Assembly: GCA_026393985.1 (NCBI GenBank)
Contig: JAPKZB010000058.1
Coordinates: forward strand, 1 to 64,000
DNA length: 64,000 nucleotides
DNA from: Acidobacteriota bacterium
GTDB lineage: Bacteria; Acidobacteriota; Terriglobia; Bryobacterales; Bryobacteraceae
Reading direction: 5' to 3'
In this document: positions 27,351 through 34,979 of the stretch, piece by piece
Layout: every line of letters begins with the position of its first letter
How positions within the stretch are numbered: position 1 is the stretch's first letter
Notes under the pieces: model-generated
Told to the model about the DNA's origin: nothing
Database searches by the model: none
What the model saw: the letters and a program-made list of their open reading frames with translations, nothing else
Position numbers and translations under genes: made by a program

Positions 27351-27848
27351 ATGCCCAAAGGTCCCGCCGCCCGCATCACAGATAGCGTTAGCCATCCTCT
27401 GCCGCCCCTGCTGAACCCCGGCCCCGGATCGCCCAACGTGCTCATCGGCTATCTGCCCGCCTGGCGCGGTATGCCGCTGGCCGCCGCCGCCGGCCTGCAG
27501 GTCGCCCAAAAGGCCGCTGACACCGCCATGAAAGTTGCCGAACAGGCTACCAAAGCCGCCGCCGGCCCCGCCGCCCCGGCCGCCTTCGCCGCCGAACAGG
27601 CTCTGAAAACCTCCCTTCTGGCCAGCATGACCAGCATGGTGACGAGCGTCTCCGCCGGCGCCGACATTCACATGTGCGCCACGCCCGTCCCGGTCCCCCC
27701 CCACGGCCCCGGCGTCGTTATCGACGGTTCGGCCACGGTGATGATCAACAACCTGCCGGCCTGCCGCCTCGGCGATACGGTGCTCGAAGCCCTCGGCGGC
27801 CCCAACAAGATCGTCAAGGGCGAATCGACCGTGATCATCGGAGGCTGA
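27351..27848 (+). CDS. PAAR spike-tip protein with internal helical insertion
   Basis: 165 aa. PAAR proteins cap the VgrG needle. The first half-motif (PAARITDSVSHP, residues 5-16) and the second half (DIHMCATPVPVPPHGPGVV at 105-123, VMINNLPACRLGD at 130-142, GESTVIIGG at the end) are present. They are interrupted at about 44-104 by an Ala-rich, hydrophobic, helix-forming stretch. Extended PAAR proteins of this kind often carry or insert membrane-active segments. AAGGAG lies just before the ATG. The stop is 6 bp before the next gene. Confidence 0.9.
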   Translation: MPKGPAARITDSVSHPLPPLLNPGPGSPNVLIGYLPAWRGMPLAAAAGLQVAQKAADTAMKVAEQATKAAAGPAAPAAFAAEQALKTSLLASMTSMVTSVSAGADIHMCATPVPVPPHGPGVVIDGSATVMINNLPACRLGDTVLEALGGPNKIVKGESTVIIGG

Positions 27849-27854
27849 ACCCGG

Positions 27855-28937
27855 GTGCGTCGCCGGTCGTTCTTGCTTCTGGGCGCGGGTGCGGGCCTCT
27901 ACGCCGGCCCTCTCGAAGACCGCATCCGGCGCATCGAGCAGCGTTGGCTGCCGGTCACCTCCATGGCCGGCGAGCGGGTCCCCTCCGTCAGCATCGCCGT
28001 CTTCCGCAACGGGCAGATTGAATGGGCCCGCGCCTACGGCGTAGCCACCACCACGGGTACCCTCTTCCAGGCGGCGTCCCTGTCCAAGCCGCTCGCCGCT
28101 ATGGCCGCCCTCCACATGGCCCAGCACGGCAACTTCGGCCTCGACGACAACGTCAACACCAAGCTCAAAAGCTGGCAGGTACCCGACAACGAGTTCACCG
28201 CCGCCGCCAAGGTCACCATCCGCGGCATCCTCAGCCACACCGCCGGGCTCACCGTCCATGGCTTCCCCGGCTACGACGAAGACGACGAAGTCCCCAGCGT
28301 GCTCGAAATCCTCGACGGTAAACTGCCCGCCCGCACCCTGCCGGTCCGCGTCAGCCAGCTCCCCGGCGCGCAGTTCCTCTACTCCGGCGGCGGCTACACC
28401 GTCCTGCAGGTGCTGCTCGAAGACCGCTTCGGCAAAGCCTTCTCCGAACTGATGCGCCGCATCGTGCTGCAGCGCCTCTCGCTCTACACGAGCACCTTTG
28501 AACAGCCTCTTTCGGCTGAATTCGCTGCCCGCGCCGCCGTCGGCTTCCACGAAAACGGCCGCAGCTACACCGGCGGCTGGCACACCTACCCGGAGCTGGC
28601 CGCCGCCGGCCTCTGGACCACCCCCATCGACCTCGCTAAATTCGCCATCGAAGTCCAGAGCACCCTGGCCGGCAAATCCGCCAAAGTCCTCGATAAATCC
28701 TCCGCCGAACTCATGGTCACCCCCCACCTCGGCGCCTATGGCCTCGGCTTTGAAACCCGCCCCGGCTGGTTCGGCCACGGCGGCGCCAACGCCGGCTACC
28801 GCTGCCGCCTTTGGGCCGCCCGCGACGGCTCCCACGGCGCGGCCGTCATGACCAACTCCGACAACGGCGCCAAGCTCGTCGACCGCATCTTTGCCGCCAT
28901 CGCCGCCGAGTCGGCCTGGCCCGCCGGCCTCACTTAA
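27855..28937 (+). CDS. Exported beta-lactamase-fold serine hydrolase next to PAAR
   Basis: 360 aa class C beta-lactamase/D-Ala-D-Ala carboxypeptidase-like hydrolase. Active-site motifs are S75-L-S-K78, Y176-S-G178 and H308-G-G310 (in place of KTG), giving an esterase- or peptidase-like variant of the fold. It begins with GTG and MRRRSFLLLGAGAG, a twin-arginine-like or Sec leader, so it should act in the periplasm. The start is 6 bp after the PAAR stop, with the PAAR gene's GGAGG as its ribosome binding site, so translation is coupled to the spike module. It could be a periplasmic self-protection or peptidoglycan-processing enzyme for the T6SS, or an unrelated hydrolase. Confidence 0.85.
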   Translation: MRRRSFLLLGAGAGLYAGPLEDRIRRIEQRWLPVTSMAGERVPSVSIAVFRNGQIEWARAYGVATTTGTLFQAASLSKPLAAMAALHMAQHGNFGLDDNVNTKLKSWQVPDNEFTAAAKVTIRGILSHTAGLTVHGFPGYDEDDEVPSVLEILDGKLPARTLPVRVSQLPGAQFLYSGGGYTVLQVLLEDRFGKAFSELMRRIVLQRLSLYTSTFEQPLSAEFAARAAVGFHENGRSYTGGWHTYPELAAAGLWTTPIDLAKFAIEVQSTLAGKSAKVLDKSSAELMVTPHLGAYGLGFETRPGWFGHGGANAGYRCRLWAARDGSHGAAVMTNSDNGAKLVDRIFAAIAAESAWPAGLT

Positions 28938-29353
28938 TTCAGCCGCGCCGCCAACACCCGGCCTTCCGCATCAGCCTCTTTCTCGGCCAGCCCCACCGTC
29001 CCGGCCATCCACGCGCCCTTGGTGAACACAAACACCGGCTGCCCTCCGTCCATCCCGAAGTAGCCGCCAAAGCTCGGCACCAGCTTCGCGCCCTGCAGCG
29101 CCTTCTTCCAGTCGAGCAGCAGAATCGCCGCCGTCGTCGGGTCCTTCAGCTTCGTCACGAAAACCCGGTACTCCCTGGCGCCCCTCTTGTAAGTCGCCAC
29201 CGTCCCGCCCGGCATAAAGGCCTTGCCCAGCAGCGCCTTCGGCGGCACCTCCACCTTGGTCCGATTCGTCGCCGGCAGGCGGCGGGATTCGTCCGCCGGC
29301 TGAGCCAGCAGCGGAAGCAGCAGAAAGGGGAACAACAGGCAGAGTCGCAGCAT
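28934..29353 (-). CDS. Secreted protein of unknown function (139 aa)
   Basis: 139 aa with a strong signal peptide (MLRLCLLFPFLLLPLLAQP). The mature part has VPPKALLGKAFMPGG, YRVFVTKLKDPTTAAILLLDW, FGGYFGMDGGQPVFVFTKGAW and a C-terminal helix EKEADAEGRVLAARLN. I do not recognise the family; it resembles conserved secreted Acidobacterial proteins with a GGYFG core. It converges on the serine hydrolase gene with a 4-bp overlap of stops and is divergent from the next gene by 25 bp. No Shine-Dalgarno sequence is visible. Confidence 0.7.
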   Translation of the reverse strand: MLRLCLLFPFLLLPLLAQPADESRRLPATNRTKVEVPPKALLGKAFMPGGTVATYKRGAREYRVFVTKLKDPTTAAILLLDWKKALQGAKLVPSFGGYFGMDGGQPVFVFTKGAWMAGTVGLAEKEADAEGRVLAARLN

Positions 29354-29378
29354 GGTGGTATCGTTTACTCTAATCCAT

Positions 29379-30380
29379 ATGCTCCGCCTCGCGGTACTCC
29401 TGCTGCCCCTTGCGCTCCGGGCCCAAGCTCCGCTCTACGAAGAGGACTTCCAGAAATCCCGGCCTTACCGCGAACAGGGCTACCGCCAGTTCGACGAGTA
29501 CCTGAAGAAACTGCCCCCGGCCGAAACCCTGCGCCAGCAGTTCCGCACCAAAATCGGCTTCCCGCCCCCGGGTTTTACCGACAAGCCCGCCATGCGCTGC
29601 GAACCGATGGGTGAAGACAGCATCGCCACTTACTCCCGCTGCTGGGTCACGGTGGCCGCGGGCCTTGAAACCTACGGTCTCTACCTCGTCCCCAAGCAGC
29701 GCCGGGGCGCGGCGCCGCTGGTCATCTCCCTGCACGGCGGCGGCGGATTCCCGGAACTGGCTCTGTTCAAAGGCGGCACCAACTATCACGACCAGATTCG
29801 CGGCGCCGCCCGCGAAGGCTACGTCGTCTGGGCCCCGCAGTTCGTCATGTACCCCTACCGCGACCGCGACACCGGTACCCCCATCCCCGCCGAAGTGCGC
29901 GCCGAACTCGACCTCAAACTCCGCAACGCCGGCACGAGCCTCATGGCCCTTGAATCGATGAAGGTCATCCGGTCGCTCGACGCCGTCCTGGCCCGGCCTG
30001 AAGTCGACCCCGGCCGCGTCGCCATCATCGGTCTCTCCTACGGCGGCTACTACTCGCTCTACATCGCCGCCCTCGACCCCCGCATCCACGCCGTCGTCGC
30101 CTCCGGCTGCTTCCGCGAAGCCCCGCTCGTCCGCGAAGCGCTCACCGGCGGGCGCCCCGTCGACCTTACCTCGCCCCAGCAGGTGGCCCTCATCGCCCCC
30201 CGCCCGCTCCAAATCCAAACCGGCATCAAAGATGCCGCTGCTCCGATCGAAAGCGTGCGCCGCACCCTGGCCGAAGCGCGCGTCTACCATCCCACCCTGG
30301 ATTACCAGGAGTTCGACGGGGGCCACGAATGGCGAGGAGACCTGGCATGGACCTTTCTGCGGCAACACTTGCGGAAGTAG
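29379..30380 (+). CDS. Secreted alpha/beta hydrolase (prolyl-oligopeptidase/esterase-like)
   Basis: 333 aa. Signal peptide MLRLAVLLLPLALRAQA, then an alpha/beta-hydrolase fold with oxyanion-hole HGGGG at 119-123, nucleophile elbow GLSYGG (S220), likely acid D285 in GIKDAA, and H316 in DGGHEW. It is closest in appearance to the dienelactone hydrolase/acetyl-xylan esterase group of secreted Acidobacterial enzymes; the substrate is unknown. An in-frame ATG at 29352 would add nine residues before the signal peptide, so 29379 is preferred. The 3' end overlaps the UMF1 transporter gene by 34 bp. Confidence 0.85.
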   Translation: MLRLAVLLLPLALRAQAPLYEEDFQKSRPYREQGYRQFDEYLKKLPPAETLRQQFRTKIGFPPPGFTDKPAMRCEPMGEDSIATYSRCWVTVAAGLETYGLYLVPKQRRGAAPLVISLHGGGGFPELALFKGGTNYHDQIRGAAREGYVVWAPQFVMYPYRDRDTGTPIPAEVRAELDLKLRNAGTSLMALESMKVIRSLDAVLARPEVDPGRVAIIGLSYGGYYSLYIAALDPRIHAVVASGCFREAPLVREALTGGRPVDLTSPQQVALIAPRPLQIQTGIKDAAAPIESVRRTLAEARVYHPTLDYQEFDGGHEWRGDLAWTFLRQHLRK

Positions 30381-31678
30381 AACGCAAACGCGAACAGCGC
30401 GCCTGGTACTTTTACGACTGGGCCAATTCCGCCTTTGCCTCCACCGTTCTCACCCTCTTCCTCGGACCCTACCTCACCGCCATCGCCCGCGCCGCCGCCG
30501 GCCCCGACGGTCTGGTCCACCCCTTCGGCCTGAACATCGACCCCCGCGCCTTCTGGGGCTACTGCGTCTCGCTCTCCGTCATCGGGCAGGTGGTCGTGCT
30601 GCCCCTGGTCGGCGCCCTGGCCGACTACCGCCGGAGCAAACGGGAGTTCCTCGGCGTCTTCGCCTACCTCGGCGCCCTCGCCACCATGGCCATGTTCTTC
30701 GTCGAAGGAGACCGCTACCTCCTCGGCGGCGGCCTGTTCCTGCTCGCCAACATCTCCTTCGGCGCGGCCAACGTCATCTCCAACTCCTTCCTCTCCGAGC
30801 TATCGACGCCCGAAGAGCGCGATGCCGTCAGCTCCCGCGGCTGGGGCTTCGGCTACCTCGGCGGCGGTCTGCTGCTACTGCTCAACCTCCTGTTCTTCTC
30901 CAACGCCGAAAAACTCGGCTTCACCGAGGGCTTCGCTGTCCGCCTCAGCCTCGCCTCGGCCGGCGTCTGGTGGGCCGGTTTCACCCTCATCCCCCTGGCC
31001 CGGCTCAAGAATCGCGGCACACCCCAGGCGCTCCCCCCCGGCGAGAATATCGTCTCGGTCGGCTTCCACCAGTTCCTCCATACCCTTAAAGATCTGCGGC
31101 ACTATCCGCAAACCATGCTCTACCTGGTGGGCTATCTCATCTACAACGACGCCATCCAAACCGTCATCGCTCTCGCCGGCCAGTTCGGCAGCGACGAACT
31201 CAAAATGCCCATGTCCAAACTCACCATGGCGATTCTCATGGTCCAGTTCGTCGCCTTCCTCGGCGCCACCCTGTTCGGCTACCTCGCCTCCCGCATCGGC
31301 GCCCAACGATCCATCCTGATCGCCCTCGTCGCCTGGGCCCTCACGCTCGGCTACATCTATGTAGCCGTTACCACACATGAAGAATTCTTCATTATGTCGT
31401 TCCTGGTCGGCCTGATCATGGGCGGTACCCAGGCGCTCAGCCGATCCCTGTTCTCCCTCATGATCCCCGCCGGTAAGGAGGCCGAGTACTTTAGCGTCTA
31501 CGAAATCAGCGATAAGGGGACCAGTTGGCTCGGTCCCCTTATCTTCGCCCTCGCTCTGCAGACCACGGGGAGCTACCGCACCGCGATTCTCTCCCTCGTC
31601 GTCTTCTTTGTCATTGGCTTCGTTTTGCTATTTCGCGTCGACGTGGCCAAAGCCGCCGCTACCGCCCGAAATAATTGA
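30347..31678 (+). CDS. UMF1-family MFS transporter
   Basis: 443 aa inner-membrane protein with about 11-12 hydrophobic helices. The hallmark of the UMF1/Atg22-like MFS branch is at the N-terminus: AWYFYDWANSAFASTVLTLF. SFLSELSTPEERDAVSSRGWGFGYLGGG and GGTQALSRSLFSLMIP also match. Bacterial members are thought to export small solutes such as amino acids, but the substrate is not readable. GAGGAG 7 nt before ATG 30347 decides the start over the upstream ATG at 30329. It overlaps the hydrolase gene at its start and converges with the next gene, with a 20-bp overlap. Confidence 0.9.
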   Translation: MDLSAATLAEVERKREQRAWYFYDWANSAFASTVLTLFLGPYLTAIARAAAGPDGLVHPFGLNIDPRAFWGYCVSLSVIGQVVVLPLVGALADYRRSKREFLGVFAYLGALATMAMFFVEGDRYLLGGGLFLLANISFGAANVISNSFLSELSTPEERDAVSSRGWGFGYLGGGLLLLLNLLFFSNAEKLGFTEGFAVRLSLASAGVWWAGFTLIPLARLKNRGTPQALPPGENIVSVGFHQFLHTLKDLRHYPQTMLYLVGYLIYNDAIQTVIALAGQFGSDELKMPMSKLTMAILMVQFVAFLGATLFGYLASRIGAQRSILIALVAWALTLGYIYVAVTTHEEFFIMSFLVGLIMGGTQALSRSLFSLMIPAGKEAEYFSVYEISDKGTSWLGPLIFALALQTTGSYRTAILSLVVFFVIGFVLLFRVDVAKAAATARNN

Positions 31679-33482
31679 TGGTCGTTGTCGCCGTGCTCTT
31701 CGCCCCGGTCGCGTCCGTTACCGTCAACTCAAACGTGTAGGCGCCCTGCCCCTGGCCGAACTGCACCGTCACCCGGGGCGTGTTGGCGGCCGCGGGGTTC
31801 AGTGCCGCCGTCGGCCCCACCGAACGCCACTGGTAACTCAGCGGAGCCACCCCCGTCGACGTGCTGCCATCAAGCGTCATCTCGCGGGCAAACGAATCCC
31901 GGCCCTGCGTAACGATGTTGGCCGCCAAGGCCACCGCCGGCGGTGGAACCGTCATCTCGTAGAGCGCCACCGACCCGCTGGTTTCGTTCGCAGTGATCAG
32001 CAGCGGGCGGCCGTTCGGGCTCTCGTCCGCGGCGAGTGCCAGCACCCCTTCCGGACCCAGGTCGCCCGCCGTGCCCGCCTCCGGGTTGCCCTTGAAGTCG
32101 CGGGAGTTCGTGTAGGTCACATAGACCGGCTTCTCCGGGTCGGTCACGTCATACACCATCGCCCCCCCAATCCGCTCGAGGCCGATAAACGCATATAGGC
32201 GTCCGTTCAATTCGCGAACCACCACACCCTCCGGCTCCGGACCCTTGTTGTCGCTGCGGTCGTCGCGCGTGTTGTTCGCGTTGCTCGCATTAAAGTTGTC
32301 AGGGTAGAGGCGGGCGGTAATCTGCTCAAATTGATCGCCGCTGTCAAACACCAGCTTGCCCGAAGTATCCCAGATCGAAAAACTGCGGCCACCGAGAACG
32401 TAGAGCGCATCGAAGTCGCCATCGCCGTCCGTGTCGCCCGTGGCGCGGGTTACGGTCAGCCGACCCAGATTGCCGGCCTGCTGCAGCGTGGAAGCGTTCG
32501 GGAAGCGCGCCGGATCGAGGCGCAGCGTGCTGACCCGGGCCTCCTCCGCATAGCCGGTGTATTCCCGCGCATCGCCCTCGTTGGCCGTAATCAGCCACGT
32601 CTTGCCCTTGGCCTGAAATGCCGCAAGGCCATCCGGCTGATACATCCCGAACACCGGCCAGTTGGCGATGTTGATCCGGTTGTCGCGGTCGCTCACGTCA
32701 AGGGCATTGCCCGGCAGCGTATGGTCTTTGAAGCCCAGGCCCACGATGCCGGTAATCCGGCCCTGCTCGATATCGATCACCCCGAGAGCGTTGTTCTCCT
32801 GCAGGGTGACCCACGCCGTCTTCGAATCGGGCGCGACAGCGATGTACTCCGGCTCCAGATCCTGCGCCACGGTAGCGCGGGGGCCGTAGATGCGCACGCT
32901 CGGGTCCAGCCGCGTGGTGTTATAGGCCTTGAAATCCGCCGTCCGGACGTTAGCCTGCGTTACGTTCCGCACCCCGCCGCTGATGTCAATAATCGAGACA
33001 CTGCCCTCCGGGTCGACCGAGTAATCGGCGTTCGGCTCGCCCTCGTTGGCCACCAGCACCCGCCGGCCATCCGGCGTAAAGGTCAGCATGTCCGGCAGCG
33101 CTCCCACCTTCACTGCGCTCAAGAAGCTGCCGTTCAGGTCATAGAACACCACCGATCCCGGATCTGTCTTCGGCGTCGCCTCGACGGCGGCCGCAATCAA
33201 CCCGCCGCTCACGGCGATGCTATTCACCGAGGTTCCATACAGCGAGGAGATGTAGAGCCGGAAGATCGCCCGCGGTGCGGCCGGATTCGCAATATCGAGG
33301 CCCTCAATCACGTTGGCCTGCGCATTGACGAAGAACAGCCGCTTGCTCCCGGCATCGTAAGCGGCTATCTCGGCGCCCGCCTGATTAAACAGGTTGGTCG
33401 AATAACCGCCCACTTTCCGGATCGTAAACTCCTGCCCGACCAAGGTCCCGGCAAGTATCATCAACAACAAGCAATGTTTCAT
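31659..33482 (-). CDS. Secreted choice-of-anchor I-like beta-propeller protein with PKD domain
   Basis: 607 aa. Signal peptide (MKHCLLLMILAGTLVGQ), a long beta-propeller-like region with VLVANEGEPNADYSVDPEGSVSIID, AWVTLQENNALGVID, WLITANEGDAREY, DNKGPEPEGVV and GSVALYEMTV (all hallmarks of choice-of-anchor I / alkaline-phosphatase-like surface proteins), and a C-terminal PKD-like domain (about 520-607: LDGSTSTGVAPLSYQWRSVG, YTFELTVTDATGAKS). It is probably extracellular or outer-membrane associated; no catalytic residues were identified. GTG at 33491 would add three residues; the ATG at 33482 has AGGGTG upstream. The last 20 bp lie inside the UMF1 gene. Confidence 0.85.
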   Translation of the reverse strand: MKHCLLLMILAGTLVGQEFTIRKVGGYSTNLFNQAGAEIAAYDAGSKRLFFVNAQANVIEGLDIANPAAPRAIFRLYISSLYGTSVNSIAVSGGLIAAAVEATPKTDPGSVVFYDLNGSFLSAVKVGALPDMLTFTPDGRRVLVANEGEPNADYSVDPEGSVSIIDISGGVRNVTQANVRTADFKAYNTTRLDPSVRIYGPRATVAQDLEPEYIAVAPDSKTAWVTLQENNALGVIDIEQGRITGIVGLGFKDHTLPGNALDVSDRDNRINIANWPVFGMYQPDGLAAFQAKGKTWLITANEGDAREYTGYAEEARVSTLRLDPARFPNASTLQQAGNLGRLTVTRATGDTDGDGDFDALYVLGGRSFSIWDTSGKLVFDSGDQFEQITARLYPDNFNASNANNTRDDRSDNKGPEPEGVVVRELNGRLYAFIGLERIGGAMVYDVTDPEKPVYVTYTNSRDFKGNPEAGTAGDLGPEGVLALAADESPNGRPLLITANETSGSVALYEMTVPPPAVALAANIVTQGRDSFAREMTLDGSTSTGVAPLSYQWRSVGPTAALNPAAANTPRVTVQFGQGQGAYTFELTVTDATGAKSTATTTINYFGR

Positions 33483-33535
33483 ACCCTTCACCCTTACCGA
33501 TATTTGGTGACGAGCGGATGACTTTTCGCTGAATG

Positions 33536-34510
33536 TTAGATTACGACCACTACCCGGCCCCGCACTTCACCGTCGAGAATGGCCGTCGCATGCAGCGGCA
33601 CCCGGTCCAGGTCGATTTCCGTCGTCAGTCCGTCGAGCTTGTCCACCGGTATCGTGGCGGCCAGCCGCCCCCAAATCCGGCGGCGCTCGCTGTTGGGCAC
33701 CTCGACCGAGTTAATCCCCAGCAGATTCACGCCCCGCAGAATGAACGGCAGCACCGTCGTCGCCAACTCCGTCCCCCCCGCCAAACCGCAGGCGGCCACC
33801 GAGGCGTTCGCGCGCAGTTGCCGGATGATCCCGCCGAGCGTCGTCCCGCCCACCGTGTCCACCGCCCCGCCCCAACGCTCTTTTTCGAGCGGCTTGGCCG
33901 AAGGCGCGCTCAGCACCTGCCGGTCAATCACCTCGGCGGCGCCCAGCCCGCGCAGATAATCGCCGAGCGCCGCGCGGCCCGTCGACGCCGTCACCCGGAA
34001 TCCCCGCGCCGCCAACAATGCCACCGCGATACTGCCGACGCCTCCGGCCGCGCCCGTCACCACAATTTCGCCACCCTGCGGCGTCGCCCCGTGCCGCTCC
34101 AGCGCATCCACGCACTGCATGGCCGTAAAGCCCGCCGTCCCAATCGCCATCGCCTGCCGCATCGTAAACGGCGCCGGAATCGGCACGCACCACCCGGCCT
34201 CCACCCGGGCATAGCCCGCATACCCGCCCCAGTGCCGCTCTCCCAGGCCGCAGCCGGTCACCGCCACCTCGGTACCCGCCGGCAACCCCGCCGCGCTCGA
34301 CTCCCGGACCACCCCGGCCAGGTCAATGCCCGGAATCATGGGAAACTTCCGCACCACCCCGGGCTTCCCGGCGATGGCTAAGCCGTCTTTATAATTCAAG
34401 CTCGAGTAGCGAACCTCGACAAGAACCTCGCCGGGCGGTAACTCGGCGGTTTCCATCCGCACGAGTTTACCGCCGGTCTCGGTCAGGAGCAGGGCGGGGA
34501 ATTGCGGCAT
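33536..34510 (-). CDS. acuI: AcuI/YhdH-type acrylyl-CoA reductase (MDR family)
   Basis: 324 aa zinc-independent medium-chain reductase. Features: SSLNYKDGLAI, FPMIPGIDLAGVV, GERHWGGYAGYARV, the NADPH-binding VTGAAGGVGSIAVALLAARGF, and the YhdH-typical GVNLLGINSVEVPN near residue 255. The family reduces acrylyl-CoA to propionyl-CoA with NADPH (AcuI) or toxic acryloyl intermediates (YhdH). The family call is firm; the physiological substrate here is inferred. It lies directly downstream of the NIPSNAP gene (3 bp), so both are probably co-transcribed leftward. Confidence 0.88.
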   Translation of the reverse strand: MPQFPALLLTETGGKLVRMETAELPPGEVLVEVRYSSLNYKDGLAIAGKPGVVRKFPMIPGIDLAGVVRESSAAGLPAGTEVAVTGCGLGERHWGGYAGYARVEAGWCVPIPAPFTMRQAMAIGTAGFTAMQCVDALERHGATPQGGEIVVTGAAGGVGSIAVALLAARGFRVTASTGRAALGDYLRGLGAAEVIDRQVLSAPSAKPLEKERWGGAVDTVGGTTLGGIIRQLRANASVAACGLAGGTELATTVLPFILRGVNLLGINSVEVPNSERRRIWGRLAATIPVDKLDGLTTEIDLDRVPLHATAILDGEVRGRVVVVI

Positions 34511-34513
34511 CGG

Positions 34514-34936
34514 CTACTTCGCCTTGAAGTAATTGACTTCGCCCATGATGACGGACTCCACCTTATCCGTCAGCTTGCCGTTCACTTCGCTCGCCTTCCG
34601 CGCGGCCACCCACTCCGGATCAGCGCCAAACGCCTTCCATGCCTTATCGCGGGCTTCGCGGCTGGCGTACTTCAGCACGTAAATCAGCGTGTTGTCGGCG
34701 CCCTTTTCCTTGTCAGTCGGACCCCAGAAGCCAATCACGTTGATGCCGTGCTTGGCAAACAGCTTCATGGTGTGGTTCCGAAACCGGTTGTGAAGATCTT
34801 CGAGCTTGCCGGGGGCAGCGACATAAGTCCGCAGCTCATAGCAAGTGGCTTCTTTCTTGAGAGAGGGGGAGGGAGCGGGCGTTTGGGCCAGGCTCGCCAC
34901 CGCGGTGGCCACCAGGGCCAGAAGGAGTGTGCGCAT
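34514..34936 (-). CDS. Secreted NIPSNAP-domain protein
   Basis: 140 aa: signal peptide [18 protein letters not shown], then a dimeric alpha-beta barrel NIPSNAP domain ([55 protein letters not shown]). NIPSNAP-like secreted proteins are common in Acidobacteria and Planctomycetes but of unknown function. The open frame extends further upstream, but the signal peptide fixes the start at 34936. It is divergent from the helicase/nuclease operon by 43 bp. Confidence 0.85.
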   Translation of the reverse strand: MRTLLLALVATAVASLAQTPAPSPSLKKEATCYELRTYVAAPGKLEDLHNRFRNHTMKLFAKHGINVIGFWGPTDKEKGADNTLIYVLKYASREARDKAWKAFGADPEWVAARKASEVNGKLTDKVESVIMGEVNYFKAK

Positions 34937-34979
34937 ACGCCCCAGTTTACACCCCAGGTTACAATGGAGGGTTGCCGTA

